A stretch of 64,000 nt of DNA, taken from positions 1-64,000 of the forward strand of contig NZ_JAFFIX010000015.1 of the NCBI RefSeq assembly GCF_016916835.1, in the 5' to 3' direction. Position 1 is the first letter of the stretch; every line of letters starts with the position of its first letter. The notes under the pieces were generated by a model, which was not told where the DNA came from, did not search any database, and saw only the letters and a program-made list of their open reading frames with translations. The stretch comes from Actinacidiphila bryophytorum. GTDB taxonomy: Bacteria > Actinomycetota > Actinomycetes > Streptomycetales > Streptomycetaceae. This document shows positions 43,282 to 54,471 of the stretch, piece after piece. The position numbers and the translations under genes are program-made.

Positions 43282-45959
43282 TCGGGATCGAGGTCGACGG
43301 TACGGCTGTCGAGGTACCTGAGGGAGCCTCGCTGCTGGCAGCGGCTCGTGCGGCGGGGGCCGAGGTGCCCGCGCTGTGCCATGACGACCGGCTGAGCCCC
43401 GCCGGGTCGTGCCGTACCTGCCTGGTACGGGCGGACGGGAGGATCGCGGCGGCCTGTGTCACCCCGGCATCCCTGGGCACCAGGGTCGAAACAGCCACCG
43501 AGGACCTGCGGGAGCTGCGCCGGGACGCGGTGGAGGTCATCGTCTCCGCCCTCCCGCCCCGGGCACTGGCCGCCGACAACCCCACTGAACTGGCGCACAT
43601 CTGCCGGTCCCTGGGCATCGGGCCCGAGACGGCGGCAGGGGCGGGCGGCGGGGGCGGGGACGACTCCCACCCGTTCGTCCACCTGGACCGCGACCTGTGC
43701 ATCGCCTGCGGCCGGTGCGTGCGGATGTGCTCCGAGGTGCAGGGCACCTTCGCCCTCACGCTCACCGGCCGGGGCGCGGACACCGTCGTCGCCCCCGGCA
43801 CCGGCGGGCCGTGGGCCGGGTCCGACTGCGTGGCCTGCGGCGGCTGCGTCGACACCTGCCCGACCGGCGCGATCACCGAGCCCGGCCCGGCCCGTGGACT
43901 GACCTCCGGCACCGCCACCGGCGACGCCCTGACCCGGACCACCTGCGGCTATTGCGGCGTCGGCTGCACGCTCGACGTCCTCACCTCCGCCGGTGCGGTC
44001 ACCGCCGTCCTGCCCGCCCGGGACGGCTCGGTCAACCGGGGCCACGCCTGCGTCAAGGGCCGCTTCGCCCACGGATACCTCACCTCCCCGGAACGGCTCA
44101 CCCAGCCCCTGGTCCGCCGCGACGGCCGCCTCGAACCCACCGGCTGGGACGAGGCGCTGGACCGCGTCGCCGACGGCTTGCGGGCGGCCGTAGTGGCGGG
44201 CGGCCCTGACGCCGTGGCGGCGATCTCCTCCGCTCGCGCCACCAACGAGGAGAACTACCTCGTCCAGAAGTTCATGCGGGTCGCCATCGGCACCAACAAC
44301 GTCGACAACTGCTCACGGCTGTGCCACTCCCCGTCCGCGGCCGGGCTGACCGCCTCCTTCGGACTGTCCGGCGGCACCGACAGCTTCGACGACGCCGAAC
44401 GCGCCGACTGTCTGCTCGTCGTCGGCGCCAACCCTGTCGAGGCCCACCCGGTGGTCGGCGCCCGCCTCCTGCAAGGCGCCCTGCGCGGCGCCAGTCTGGT
44501 CGTCGTCGACCCTCGGGCCGTCGGCCTGGCCGAGCACGCGGACGTCCACCTGCGCCCCCGCCCCGGCACCAATGTCGCCCTCTTCCACGGACTCGCCCAC
44601 GTGCTCCTCGCCGAGGGCCTGACAGACTCGGACTTCCTGCGGGAGCGGGCCACCGGGCTGCCCGAACTCACCGAACTGCTCGCCGACTACCCGCCCGACC
44701 GGGTCGCCGACATCACCGGTGTCCCGGCAGCCGACCTGATCACCGCCGCCCGGCTCTACGGGCGGGCCGAACTCCCCGCGATCTTCTACGGTCTGGGTGT
44801 CACCGAACACCTCCACGGAACCGACGGCGTCCGGGCACTGTCCAACCTGGCGATCCTGCGCGGCGCCGTCGGCACCGGCCGGGGTTTCGGGGTGAACCCG
44901 CTGCGAGGGCAGAACAACGTCCAGGGCGCCTCCGACATGGGCGCGCTGCCCGATGTCCTGCCCGGCTACGGGAAGGTGACCGACGCTGCCGTCCGCGCCC
45001 GGGCACGGGAGGTCTGGGGCGTGCCCGTTCCGCAGCGGCCGGGCCTGCGGATCCCGGAGATGTTCACCGCGGCGCGCGACGGACGCCTGCGCGCCCTGTG
45101 GATCATCGGGGAGGACGTCTGCGCCACCGACCCCGACACCAGCCAGGTGGCCCGGGCACTGGACGCCTGCCCCCTGGTCGTCTGCAGTGAACTGTTCCTG
45201 TCGCAGACCGCCCGGCACGCCGACGTGGTATTGCCGGTCGCATCGTGGCTGGAGAAGGACGGCACCTTCGTCAACTTCGACCGCCGCTTCCAGCGGGTCC
45301 GCCCAGCCGTACCCCCGCCGGATCAGGCCCGGACCGACTTCGCGGTCGTGCACGCCCTGGCCGGGGTGCTGGGCGTGGACCTGGGCTGTCCGACACCGGC
45401 CGACGCCCTGGCCGAGTGCGCGCGACTCGCCCCCGTCTTCGGGGGCATCTCCCACGACCGGCTGGACCGTGAGGGCGCCGTGCCGTGGCCCTGCCCCGGC
45501 CCCGACCGCCCGGGGGAGGCCACCTTGTACCGCGAGCGGTTCGCCACTCCCGACGGCCGGGCGCACCTGTCGGCCGCCCCGTACCTCCCGCCCGGTGAGC
45601 AGCCCGACGCGGCGTATCCGCTGGTCCTGGTCACCGGGCGCCGCTGGGCGCACTACAACTCAGGCAGCATGACCCGGCGCGGCGGCAACCTCAGCCTGGA
45701 CCCGGCCGACGTGCTGGACCTGCACGCCGACGACGCCGCCCGCTACGGGCTCCGGGACGGTGCGCCGGTCACGGTGGAGAGCAGGCACGGCAGGGCACGG
45801 CTCATCGCCCGGGTCGGTGAGCAGGTGGCACCCGGCCAGGTCTTCTGCTCCTTCCACTTCCCCGCCAGCGGCGTCAACAGCCTGACCTCCGGTCACGCGG
45901 ACACCGTCACGTCCTGTCCCGAGTACAAGGTCACGGCCGTGCGGGTGGGCGCGCCGTGA
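43278..45959 (+). CDS. Molybdopterin formate dehydrogenase, catalytic alpha subunit
   Basis: This 893-residue protein starts at a GTG (43278). An N-terminal plant-type 2Fe-2S domain has Cys34, 45, 48 and 60. Two ferredoxin clusters follow (CIACGRCVRMC, CVACGGCVDTCPTG), then the 4Fe-4S CGYCGVGC and the molybdopterin domains. The motif NVDNCSRLCHSPS places Cys349 where E. coli FDH-H has selenocysteine, so this is a Cys-type formate dehydrogenase. The final part is a molydopterin dinucleotide-binding domain. It oxidises formate, possibly from the pyruvate formate-lyase system at the right edge. Confidence 0.92.
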   Translation: MIGIEVDGTAVEVPEGASLLAAARAAGAEVPALCHDDRLSPAGSCRTCLVRADGRIAAACVTPASLGTRVETATEDLRELRRDAVEVIVSALPPRALAADNPTELAHICRSLGIGPETAAGAGGGGGDDSHPFVHLDRDLCIACGRCVRMCSEVQGTFALTLTGRGADTVVAPGTGGPWAGSDCVACGGCVDTCPTGAITEPGPARGLTSGTATGDALTRTTCGYCGVGCTLDVLTSAGAVTAVLPARDGSVNRGHACVKGRFAHGYLTSPERLTQPLVRRDGRLEPTGWDEALDRVADGLRAAVVAGGPDAVAAISSARATNEENYLVQKFMRVAIGTNNVDNCSRLCHSPSAAGLTASFGLSGGTDSFDDAERADCLLVVGANPVEAHPVVGARLLQGALRGASLVVVDPRAVGLAEHADVHLRPRPGTNVALFHGLAHVLLAEGLTDSDFLRERATGLPELTELLADYPPDRVADITGVPAADLITAARLYGRAELPAIFYGLGVTEHLHGTDGVRALSNLAILRGAVGTGRGFGVNPLRGQNNVQGASDMGALPDVLPGYGKVTDAAVRARAREVWGVPVPQRPGLRIPEMFTAARDGRLRALWIIGEDVCATDPDTSQVARALDACPLVVCSELFLSQTARHADVVLPVASWLEKDGTFVNFDRRFQRVRPAVPPPDQARTDFAVVHALAGVLGVDLGCPTPADALAECARLAPVFGGISHDRLDREGAVPWPCPGPDRPGEATLYRERFATPDGRAHLSAAPYLPPGEQPDAAYPLVLVTGRRWAHYNSGSMTRRGGNLSLDPADVLDLHADDAARYGLRDGAPVTVESRHGRARLIARVGEQVAPGQVFCSFHFPASGVNSLTSGHADTVTSCPEYKVTAVRVGAP

Positions 45960-48394
45960 CGGCGAACGCGTGGACGTTGTCCTACGAGGGCTACGCCCCG
46001 CAGGACGAGCCGCTGCGTGAGGCGCTGTGCACGGTGGGGAACGGATACCTCGCCACGCGTGGCGCGGCGGCGGAGGCGGTGCCCGGCGGGGTGCACTACC
46101 CGGGCACGTACGCGGCCGGGATCTACAACCGGCTGTCCTCCCGTATCGCCGGCCAGGACGTGGCCAACGAGAGCCTGGTGAACCTGCCGCACTGGCCGGC
46201 GGTGACGTTCCGCATCGACGGCGGGCCGTGGTTCGACGCCGGCACCGCGCAGCTCCTGGACTACCGGCAGTGCCTGGACCTGCGCGAGGCAGTCCTGACC
46301 CGGTGGCTGCGGTTCCGTGACGAGCGGGGGCGTACGACCGCGGTCACCTGGCGGCGATTCGCCAGCATGGCGTTCGCGCACGCGTGCGCCGCCGAGGTGA
46401 CTGTCGTACCGGAGGACTGGTCCGGCTCACTGGAGTTCCGGTCTCTGCTCGACGGCAGGGTGCGCAACTGCCTGGTCGCGCGCTACCGTGACCTGCCGGC
46501 GCAGCATCTGGAAGCGGTGCGCGCCGAGCACCTGTCCGACGACTCGGTCCTGCTGGAGGTGCGGACCAACCAGTCCGGGATCGAGGTGGCCATAGCCGCC
46601 CGCACCGTGTCCTGCGGCGGGCGCGAGCCGGCCGCCGGCCACGGCCGCCTGCTGGGTGGTACGGGATGGATCGGGCACGACTTGGCCGTGGACGTCACGC
46701 AGGGCGAGCCGGTGCGGCTGGAGAAGGTGGTGACCGTCTTCACAGCCCGTGACCGCGCCATCGGCGAGCCCGCCGCCGACGCGGCCCGCTGGCTGGGCCG
46801 GCTGGACGGGTTCGACGCACTGCACCGCGACCATGTACGGGCCTGGCGCCGCCTGTGGCCAAGGTTCCGCGTCACGGTCACCGGCGACGACGACGCGCAG
46901 CGGGTCGTCCGCCTGCATCTGCTGCATCTGCTGCAGACCCTCTCGCCGCACACCGCCGACCTCGATGTAGGCGTGCCGGCCAGGGGCCTGCACGGGGAGG
47001 CCTACCGCGGACACGTCTTCTGGGATGAGCTGTTCGTCTTCCCGGTGCTGAACCTGCGCCTGCCGGATCTGACCCGGGCACTGCTGCGCTACCGTCACCG
47101 CCGCCTGCCCGAGGCGCGGCAGGCGGCACGCGAGGCGGGCCTGAAGGGTGCCATGTTCCCCTGGCAATCCGGCAGCGACGGCCGCGAGGAAAGCCAGCGG
47201 CTGCACCTCAACCCGCTCTCCGGCCGCTGGAACCCCGACCCCACCTGGCGCCAGCACCACATCGGCAGCGCCGTCGCCTACAACATCTGGCAGTACTACC
47301 AGGCGACCGGCGACCGGGAGTTCCTCACCCACCACGGAGCCGAGATGCTCCTGGAGATCGCCCGCTTCTGGGCCAGCGCCGCCACCTGGGATCCCGGCCG
47401 GGCCCGCTACGTCATCCGTGGCGTCATGGGCCCCGACGAGTTCCACACCGGCTACACGGCCGACGACAGCGGCGGCATCGACAACAACGCCTACACCAAC
47501 GTCATGGCCGTCTGGGTGATCCTGCGCGCCCTGGACGCCCTGGCCGCACTTCCCGAACAGGCCCGCGCCGACCTCACCGACACCCTGGAACTCCACTCGG
47601 TGGAACTGGAGCGCTGGCGCCACGTCACCCGCGCGATGTACGTCCCCTTCCACGACGACGGCGTGTTCAGCCAGTTCGAGGGTTACGAGCACCTGGAAGA
47701 ACTGGACTGGGACGCATACCGGCAGCGCTACGGGGACATCCGTCGTCTGGACCGGATCCTGGAGGCCGAGGGCGAGAGCGTCAACCGCTACAAGGCGTCC
47801 AAACAGGCCGATGCCCTCATGCTCTTCTACCTGCTGTCAGCGGACGAACTCGGCCAGCTCCTGCGGCACATGGGATACCCGCTCAAGCCCGACGCCATCC
47901 CCCGCACCATCGACTACTACCTTGCCAGGACCTCGCACGGCTCCACACTCAGCGCGGTCGTCCATGCCTGGGTCCTGGCACGCGCCCACCGGGAACGCGC
48001 GATGGAGTTCTACCGGCGCGCCCTGCGCTCCGACCTCACAGACATCCAGGGCGGCACCACCCCCGAAGGCATCCACCTGGCGGCCATGGCAGGCAGCGTG
48101 GACCTCCTGCAGCGCTGTTTCTCCGGTCTGGAGACACGCGCCGACCGGCTGGTCCTCAACCCCTTCTGGCCGCAGGAGCTCGGTGTCCTCGAACTCACCG
48201 TCCGCTACCGGCAGCATCTCCTGACACTGCACATCAGCGGCCACCGCGTGCAGGTGACCGCGGGCAGCGGCGTGCACCGGGCCATCAAGGTCTCCTGCCG
48301 CGACGAGACCGCCGAACTCCGGCCGGGCACCACCCTCCGCTTCCCCCTGGCAAGCGGCCACGACGAGCTCAGCGGCCATGGGCCGCGCCGGTGA
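45956..48394 (+). CDS. GH65 family glycoside phosphorylase/hydrolase
   Basis: This 812-residue protein has the GH65 N-terminal super-beta-sandwich, the (alpha/alpha)6 barrel and a C-terminal beta domain. FPWQSGSDGREESQ and the catalytic-acid motif VMGPDEFHTG (Glu495) are typical. GH65 enzymes phosphorolyse trehalose, maltose, kojibiose or nigerose; the exact substrate cannot be read here. The GTG start overlaps the formate dehydrogenase stop by 4 bases, a tight coupling that is unusual for these functions. No signal peptide, so it acts in the cytoplasm on stored disaccharide. Confidence 0.9.
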   Translation: MTANAWTLSYEGYAPQDEPLREALCTVGNGYLATRGAAAEAVPGGVHYPGTYAAGIYNRLSSRIAGQDVANESLVNLPHWPAVTFRIDGGPWFDAGTAQLLDYRQCLDLREAVLTRWLRFRDERGRTTAVTWRRFASMAFAHACAAEVTVVPEDWSGSLEFRSLLDGRVRNCLVARYRDLPAQHLEAVRAEHLSDDSVLLEVRTNQSGIEVAIAARTVSCGGREPAAGHGRLLGGTGWIGHDLAVDVTQGEPVRLEKVVTVFTARDRAIGEPAADAARWLGRLDGFDALHRDHVRAWRRLWPRFRVTVTGDDDAQRVVRLHLLHLLQTLSPHTADLDVGVPARGLHGEAYRGHVFWDELFVFPVLNLRLPDLTRALLRYRHRRLPEARQAAREAGLKGAMFPWQSGSDGREESQRLHLNPLSGRWNPDPTWRQHHIGSAVAYNIWQYYQATGDREFLTHHGAEMLLEIARFWASAATWDPGRARYVIRGVMGPDEFHTGYTADDSGGIDNNAYTNVMAVWVILRALDALAALPEQARADLTDTLELHSVELERWRHVTRAMYVPFHDDGVFSQFEGYEHLEELDWDAYRQRYGDIRRLDRILEAEGESVNRYKASKQADALMLFYLLSADELGQLLRHMGYPLKPDAIPRTIDYYLARTSHGSTLSAVVHAWVLARAHRERAMEFYRRALRSDLTDIQGGTTPEGIHLAAMAGSVDLLQRCFSGLETRADRLVLNPFWPQELGVLELTVRYRQHLLTLHISGHRVQVTAGSGVHRAIKVSCRDETAELRPGTTLRFPLASGHDELSGHGPRR

Positions 48395-48530
48395 GCGCCA
48401 CGGGGCTGCCCGATCCGGCGGAAGGCCCGGACGGCTCCCGCCCGCAGCGGGCGCCGCGCCACACCGTGCAGGCGGGAGCACACAGAGACGGGAGCACACA
48501 GAAACGGGAGCACACAGAAAGGGGATCGCC

Positions 48531-49286
48531 ATGGCCGGCACACGAGCGGCGGAGGCCGGGGTGCACGCGCTGCTCTCCGACGGTGAAACCGTGCTCATCC
48601 GGTCCGCGCTGCCGGGCGACCACGAGGGGCTCCTGCGGCTGTACGACGACATGTCCGCCGAGAACCGCCGACTGCGGTTCTTCGGCGCCGGCCGCCGTCC
48701 CGGGCACGAGGCCGCCGACTGGATGCTCGCGCCACCACGGCGAGGGCACCGCGCGCTGGTCGCCGTCCATGGCGACCGGATCATCGGTATCGCGGAGTAC
48801 GAGGTCACCTCCGGCCGCACGGTCGCGGAGATCTCGTCGGCCGTCGCCGACGACTTCCACCAGCGCGGGGTCGGCACGCTGCTCGTCGAACACCTCGGCG
48901 ACGCGGCCAGGCAGGCAGGCAGGCATCACCGCCTTCACGGCAGACACACTTGCCTCCAACCACCTGATGCAGCGCCTCATCGCCGACCTCGGCCTGGCCG
49001 CCCAGTGCCGGCACGAGGACGACGAAGTGCACATCACCATCGCCCTGACACCTGACGAGGAATACCTGTCGGCAATCGACCAGCGGGGCCGCACCGCTGA
49101 CATCGCAAGCCTTGCCCCCTTAAAGTCTTCTGCTGCGCCTGTCGGCGCTGGCCTGCGACCTGCGCAGCTCGTGGAGGCCGACCTCAACCCGGTCGTCGCA
49201 CGCCCCGAAGCGGTGCTGTCAGTGGACGTACGCATCCGTGTCGCTCCCCGGCAGGCATACGACCCCTACCTGCGCCGACTACGCCG
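48531..49286 (+). pseudogene. Remnant of a Pat-like GNAT/acyl-CoA synthetase
   Basis: The 5' part is a GNAT acetyltransferase domain (AGTRAAEAGVHALLSDGETV, DDFHQRGVGTLLVEHLGDAA). At 48908-48925 an extra CAGG unit shifts the frame; the expected ITAFTADTLASNHLM follows in another frame. After about 49130 the sequence jumps to the very end of an NDP-forming acyl-CoA synthetase (QLVEADLNPVVARPEAVLSV, DPYLRRLR). The large middle part is deleted. Pat-type proteins acetylate metabolic enzymes under cAMP or NAD control; this copy is dead. Confidence 0.8.
48908..48925 (+). repeat. CAGG tetranucleotide tract causing a frameshift
   Basis: Four CAGG units plus CA. With three units the GNAT frame would read on as ARQAGITAFTADTL; with four it reads ARQAGRHHRL. 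Replication slippage is the simple explanation. Confidence 0.8.
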
Positions 49287-49753
49287 AAGGAAAGATCCGC
49301 CGGGGGACGGGCATGCACCACGGCACGTTGTGCGGTACTCCTCGGTGGAAAGGCGGTACCTCGTGAGGACGCCGACGTGCCGGTCGTCCGGGCGGGCGCC
49401 CACGTTCACCGTCACACCGACTTTCGACGATACGAGAGGCGGCCGCCATGGAGCGAGCCGTCGCTGTGGGCTCGGCGGTTCACCGATGGCCTTGCCGCCA
49501 CCCACTGGAAGGCCGAGGAAGCCGGCGGTGCGGCCTCGCGCTGCGTCTGCTGCACGCGTCGCAATCGGGTCGCCGTCACGGAATTCGAGGCCCTCATCGG
49601 GGGCGATAAGGGCGTATGTGCCTGTCGAGATTTCGATCATTTCACCTTCATCCCGGGTGATCTGCCGGCACGGAACGGGCTGCTCCGGCGCCGCCACGAC
49701 GACGGCACCGGCCAGAATGGACGGAGCGGTTTTCCGCGCTCGGAATCCGCCGG
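49287..49753. other. Gap after the Pat-like remnant
   Basis: About 470 bp with open frames on both strands but no start signal, domain or homology I can support. Probably further decayed sequence. Confidence 0.4.
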
Positions 49754-50233
49754 TCAGCCTTCTGTGATCTCGATGTGCTGCGGTTTGGTCGCTTCTGCCT
49801 TCGGGGCAGTCACGGTCAGCACGCCATCGGTAAGAGATGCCGTGATTCCGTCGGCTTTCACATCGGTCGGCAACACGGCCCGATACTCGAAGTGCCCGGT
49901 CCGCCGGGTGCTCCGGCGCAGCACCCCTTCACGTTCCCGTTCCTTGTACTCCCCGATGACGCGCAACTCCCGTTCACTGAACTCGACATTGATGTCCTCA
50001 CGCGTGATCCCGGGCAGCTCAGCCTCCACTACGTAGGCGTCGTCCTTCTCGTACACATCGGCCGAGGGCGACCAGGTTCCGGCCGGTGAAGGCAGACCAC
50101 CGGTCGATTCCAGCAACCGGTTCATCCGTTCGAACAACTCGTCGAATTCGACGGTCAGGGGATCACTCCAGGCCGCCGCGGGGAACGGCCTCTCCGGAGA
50201 ACGGCCGGGCCTGTGGTGAACGGGCAAAGTCAT
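49754..50233 (-). CDS. Hsp20 small heat-shock protein
   Basis: This 159-residue protein has an alpha-crystallin domain (about 50-145: SADVYEKDDAYVVEAELPGI, RRSTRRTGHFEYRAVLPTDV) and a short C-terminal tail ending HIEITEG. The ATG at 50233 follows GGAGGTGA. It is an ATP-independent holdase for unfolding proteins. It stands alone, with a 329-bp upstream region that should hold its promoter. Confidence 0.93.
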   Translation of the reverse strand: MTLPVHHRPGRSPERPFPAAAWSDPLTVEFDELFERMNRLLESTGGLPSPAGTWSPSADVYEKDDAYVVEAELPGITREDINVEFSERELRVIGEYKEREREGVLRRSTRRTGHFEYRAVLPTDVKADGITASLTDGVLTVTAPKAEATKPQHIEITEG

Positions 50234-50562
50234 GGTCTTCACCTCCGCGAAGGACAGCAATCAGTTCTATTTCCACTCTGCGCCGACCGGGTCGCCCTCG
50301 CGAATCGGGCGTCCGGAGCCGGAAAGTTCGCGTCCAGATCCGGGGACGCTCCTGCCACCCTGGCCTTGACGCCGGCTCCGCTTCGCCGCCGTGCCAGGGG
50401 CATGACCGGAGGGCCGGTAGCTCGGGCCGAGTGGCCCCATCGGCGCCCGATCGGCCCTGTGCCAGCGCGGGTGAGTGGGCTTGCATGGTTCTGTGGCGAC
50501 GGGTCGACGTCACAACCTCAGCGCTCACGGCCCAGGTCGTTCCGGTCACGGCATCGCGTAGG
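50234..50562. other. Gap between hsp20 and the CBS gene
   Basis: No gene supported. The part next to 50233 must contain the hsp20 promoter on the - strand; I see no clear CIRCE or HAIR-type repeat. Confidence 0.4.
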
Positions 50563-51084
50563 TCACGGTACCCCGGTCGTGCGGTTGCGTCGTTTGGGCG
50601 GTAGGCCGGGCATCACGGGGAACGGTACCTCCCACGGGTGCGCGGGTTCTTCGGGCGGAGCATGGCCGGCCAGGGCGGCTATCAGGTCGGGGGCGGTCAG
50701 CAGACCCACGAGACTTCCGTTGTCGCCCAGCACTGGCAGGGCCTCCGCCCCGGTGGAGGACATTCGTCTGACCGCTCGGCGGACGCTCTCCCCGGCGTGA
50801 ACGACCGCCGGCCGGCGCCCGAGCACCAGGTCGCCCACCCGTAGCGCGGTCAGTGATGTGGCCGGGGCTGCGCAGGCCACCGCGAGGTCTGCCCGGTCCA
50901 GCAGGCCGACGCACCGGCCGTCAGGCCGCATGACCGGGAGGTGGCGGCGGCCGGACCGCTCCAGCAGTTCCCAGGCCATGAGCACGGTTTCGCCGGCGGC
51001 GATCGTCACCGGGTCGGTGCGCATGACCTCCGCGACCGTGCGAAGCATGAATTCCCGCTGCTCCGGTCCCGGTTGCTGTCTCAT
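50563..51084 (-). CDS. CBS-pair protein without BON domain
   Basis: This 173-residue protein has two CBS motifs (about 15-70 and 82-138: RHLPVMRPDGRCVGLLDRAD, EALPVLGDNGSLVGLLTAPD) and a Pro/Arg-rich tail. The ATG at 51084 has GAGGAGG upstream. It lies 66 bp after the FtsH gene on the same strand, so they are likely cotranscribed. It is the fourth CBS-pair protein in the island. Confidence 0.9.
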   Translation of the reverse strand: MRQQPGPEQREFMLRTVAEVMRTDPVTIAAGETVLMAWELLERSGRRHLPVMRPDGRCVGLLDRADLAVACAAPATSLTALRVGDLVLGRRPAVVHAGESVRRAVRRMSSTGAEALPVLGDNGSLVGLLTAPDLIAALAGHAPPEEPAHPWEVPFPVMPGLPPKRRNRTTGVP

Positions 51085-51150
51085 AAGTGCCTCCTCGGTG
51101 CTCGGCGAGCGCCCGGCCGCATCGCCCGTCACGGCGTCGCGGCCGGGTCG

Positions 51151-53097
<1,947 letters not shown>

Positions 53098-53334
53098 TGC
53101 ACCACTCTCCGACTGACCACGGTTTCCCGTCCCGGCCCTTTCCCGTGGGAACACTTGCCGCAAGCGTGCGGCCCTTCCTCCAGCATCGACGCTCACCGCA
53201 CCATTCGCAGGGCGGGACGCGCCGCGAGCCGTTTCGCGGCAGCACAACTCGGTACTGCCGTCTCATCTGAAGCTTCCCCGTGGACCTGGACACCTGGAGA
53301 CTGGGACGTGAGGTTCCAGAGGAAGTAGAGCCAG

Positions 53335-53634
53335 GTGAGCAACAAGCAGGGCAAGCGGTACTCGGAGGAGTTCAAGCGGGACGCCGTGGCGTTGGCCCGG
53401 TCCTCCGATAAGACGGTCACCGAGGTGGCCCGGGACCTGGGCGTGAGTCCGGAGGGCCTGCGGAGCTGGGTCAAGCAGGACAAGGCCGACCGCGGTGAGG
53501 GCGCCACGGGCGAGCTGACCAGCGCTGAACACGAGGAGTTGCGTCGCCTGCGCCGGCAGAACCTCGAACAGCAGAAGACCATCGAGGTCCTGAAAAAAGC
53601 GACGGCCTTCTTCGCGCGGGAGAGCGACCGGTGA
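53335..53634 (+). CDS. IS3-family transposase OrfA
   Basis: This 99-residue HTH_Tnp_1 protein starts at a GTG (KRYSEEFKRDAVALARSS, VARDLGVSPEGLRSWVKQ) and ends in a leucine-zipper-like helix. An A6G heptamer at 53593-53599 lies in the right frame for the -1 frameshift that IS3 elements use to make the OrfAB transposase. OrfB starts by GTGA overlap. Confidence 0.9.
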   Translation: MSNKQGKRYSEEFKRDAVALARSSDKTVTEVARDLGVSPEGLRSWVKQDKADRGEGATGELTSAEHEELRRLRRQNLEQQKTIEVLKKATAFFARESDR

Positions 53635-54155
53635 GCGATGTCTACCGGTTCATTGCGGCGGAGAAGGCCACCTACCCGGTCACCTTGTTGTGCCGCATCC
53701 TCGGCGTGCCCCGCTCCTCCTTCTATGCCTGGGCCAACGGGCAGGAGGCCCGCCATGCGAGGAAGCAGGCCGACGAGGCGCTCGCGCTCGAGATCACGGT
53801 GGTCCACCTTGCCTCCAGGGGCGCCTACGGCGTCCCTCGCGTGCATGCTGAACTGCGGCGGCTGGGCCACGGCGTGAATCACAAGCGGGTCGAGCGGCTG
53901 ATGCGCGAACGCGGCATCACCGGGATCACCCGCCGCCGGCGCCACTCGCTGACCCGCCCAGACAAGCGGGCGCGGCCCGCACCGGACCTGATCAGCCGCG
54001 ACTTCACTGCGGCCCGTCCTGGAACGCGCCTGGTCGGCGACATCACCTATCTGCCCAGTCCGCGGTCGCTCAGGCACTTGCGGTCGTACGCCCCCACGGC
54101 ACCGGACAGGCCCAGGTTTTCCGCCGCCCCTCCATGGAACCGGGCTGACACCTGA
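53631..54155 (+). pseudogene. IS3-family transposase OrfB, 3'-truncated
   Basis: The N-terminal HTH_21 region (GAYGVPRVHAELRRLGHGVN) and the start of the integrase core (GTRLVGDITYLP) are present. After about 54057 the sequence is unrelated, so two of the three catalytic residues are missing. The element is dead and its right end is lost. Confidence 0.88.
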
Positions 54156-54216
54156 CCATGGCACAGCACTGCGGGCGGTCTCGTCCGCACCGTTCGTCGC
54201 TGCCGACGGCTGAGGT

Positions 54217-54471
54217 TCAATCCCCGGACGCTGTGCGCTCGATGAGCAACTCGGTGCTGCTGCCCAACGTGGTGAGGCGCGCGTAGTCGTCCTCGTCCAG
54301 TCGGCAGTGGGCCTGTTCCGAGAGCTGTTCGACGAAACTGAGGAAGTCCAGCGAGTCCAGTTCAAGTGCCTGCCGGAAGTCGGTGTCCGGCCCGATAGGG
54401 CCGAAGTCGGCGTCGGGGACGATGCCGGTGAGGATGTCCTTGACGAGTACGGTCGCCTGCTCACTGTTCAC
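54217..54471 (-). CDS. Acyl carrier protein
   Basis: This 84-residue acidic four-helix carrier has the phosphopantetheine attachment serine in LELDSLDFLSF. The GTG at 54471 follows GGAGG and overlaps the stop of the E2 gene by 4 bases, so it is translated with the 2-oxoacid dehydrogenase complex. No ketosynthase or other fatty-acid gene is near. It may accept an acyl group from the E2 lipoyl arm; this is inference. Confidence 0.9.
   Translation of the reverse strand: MNSEQATVLVKDILTGIVPDADFGPIGPDTDFRQALELDSLDFLSFVEQLSEQAHCRLDEDDYARLTTLGSSTELLIERTASGD

Noticed and set aside
49266..49697. 143-codon - frame beside hsp20
   Set aside because: Some protein-like sequence at the start, but no start signal and no family; it overlaps the Pat remnant.
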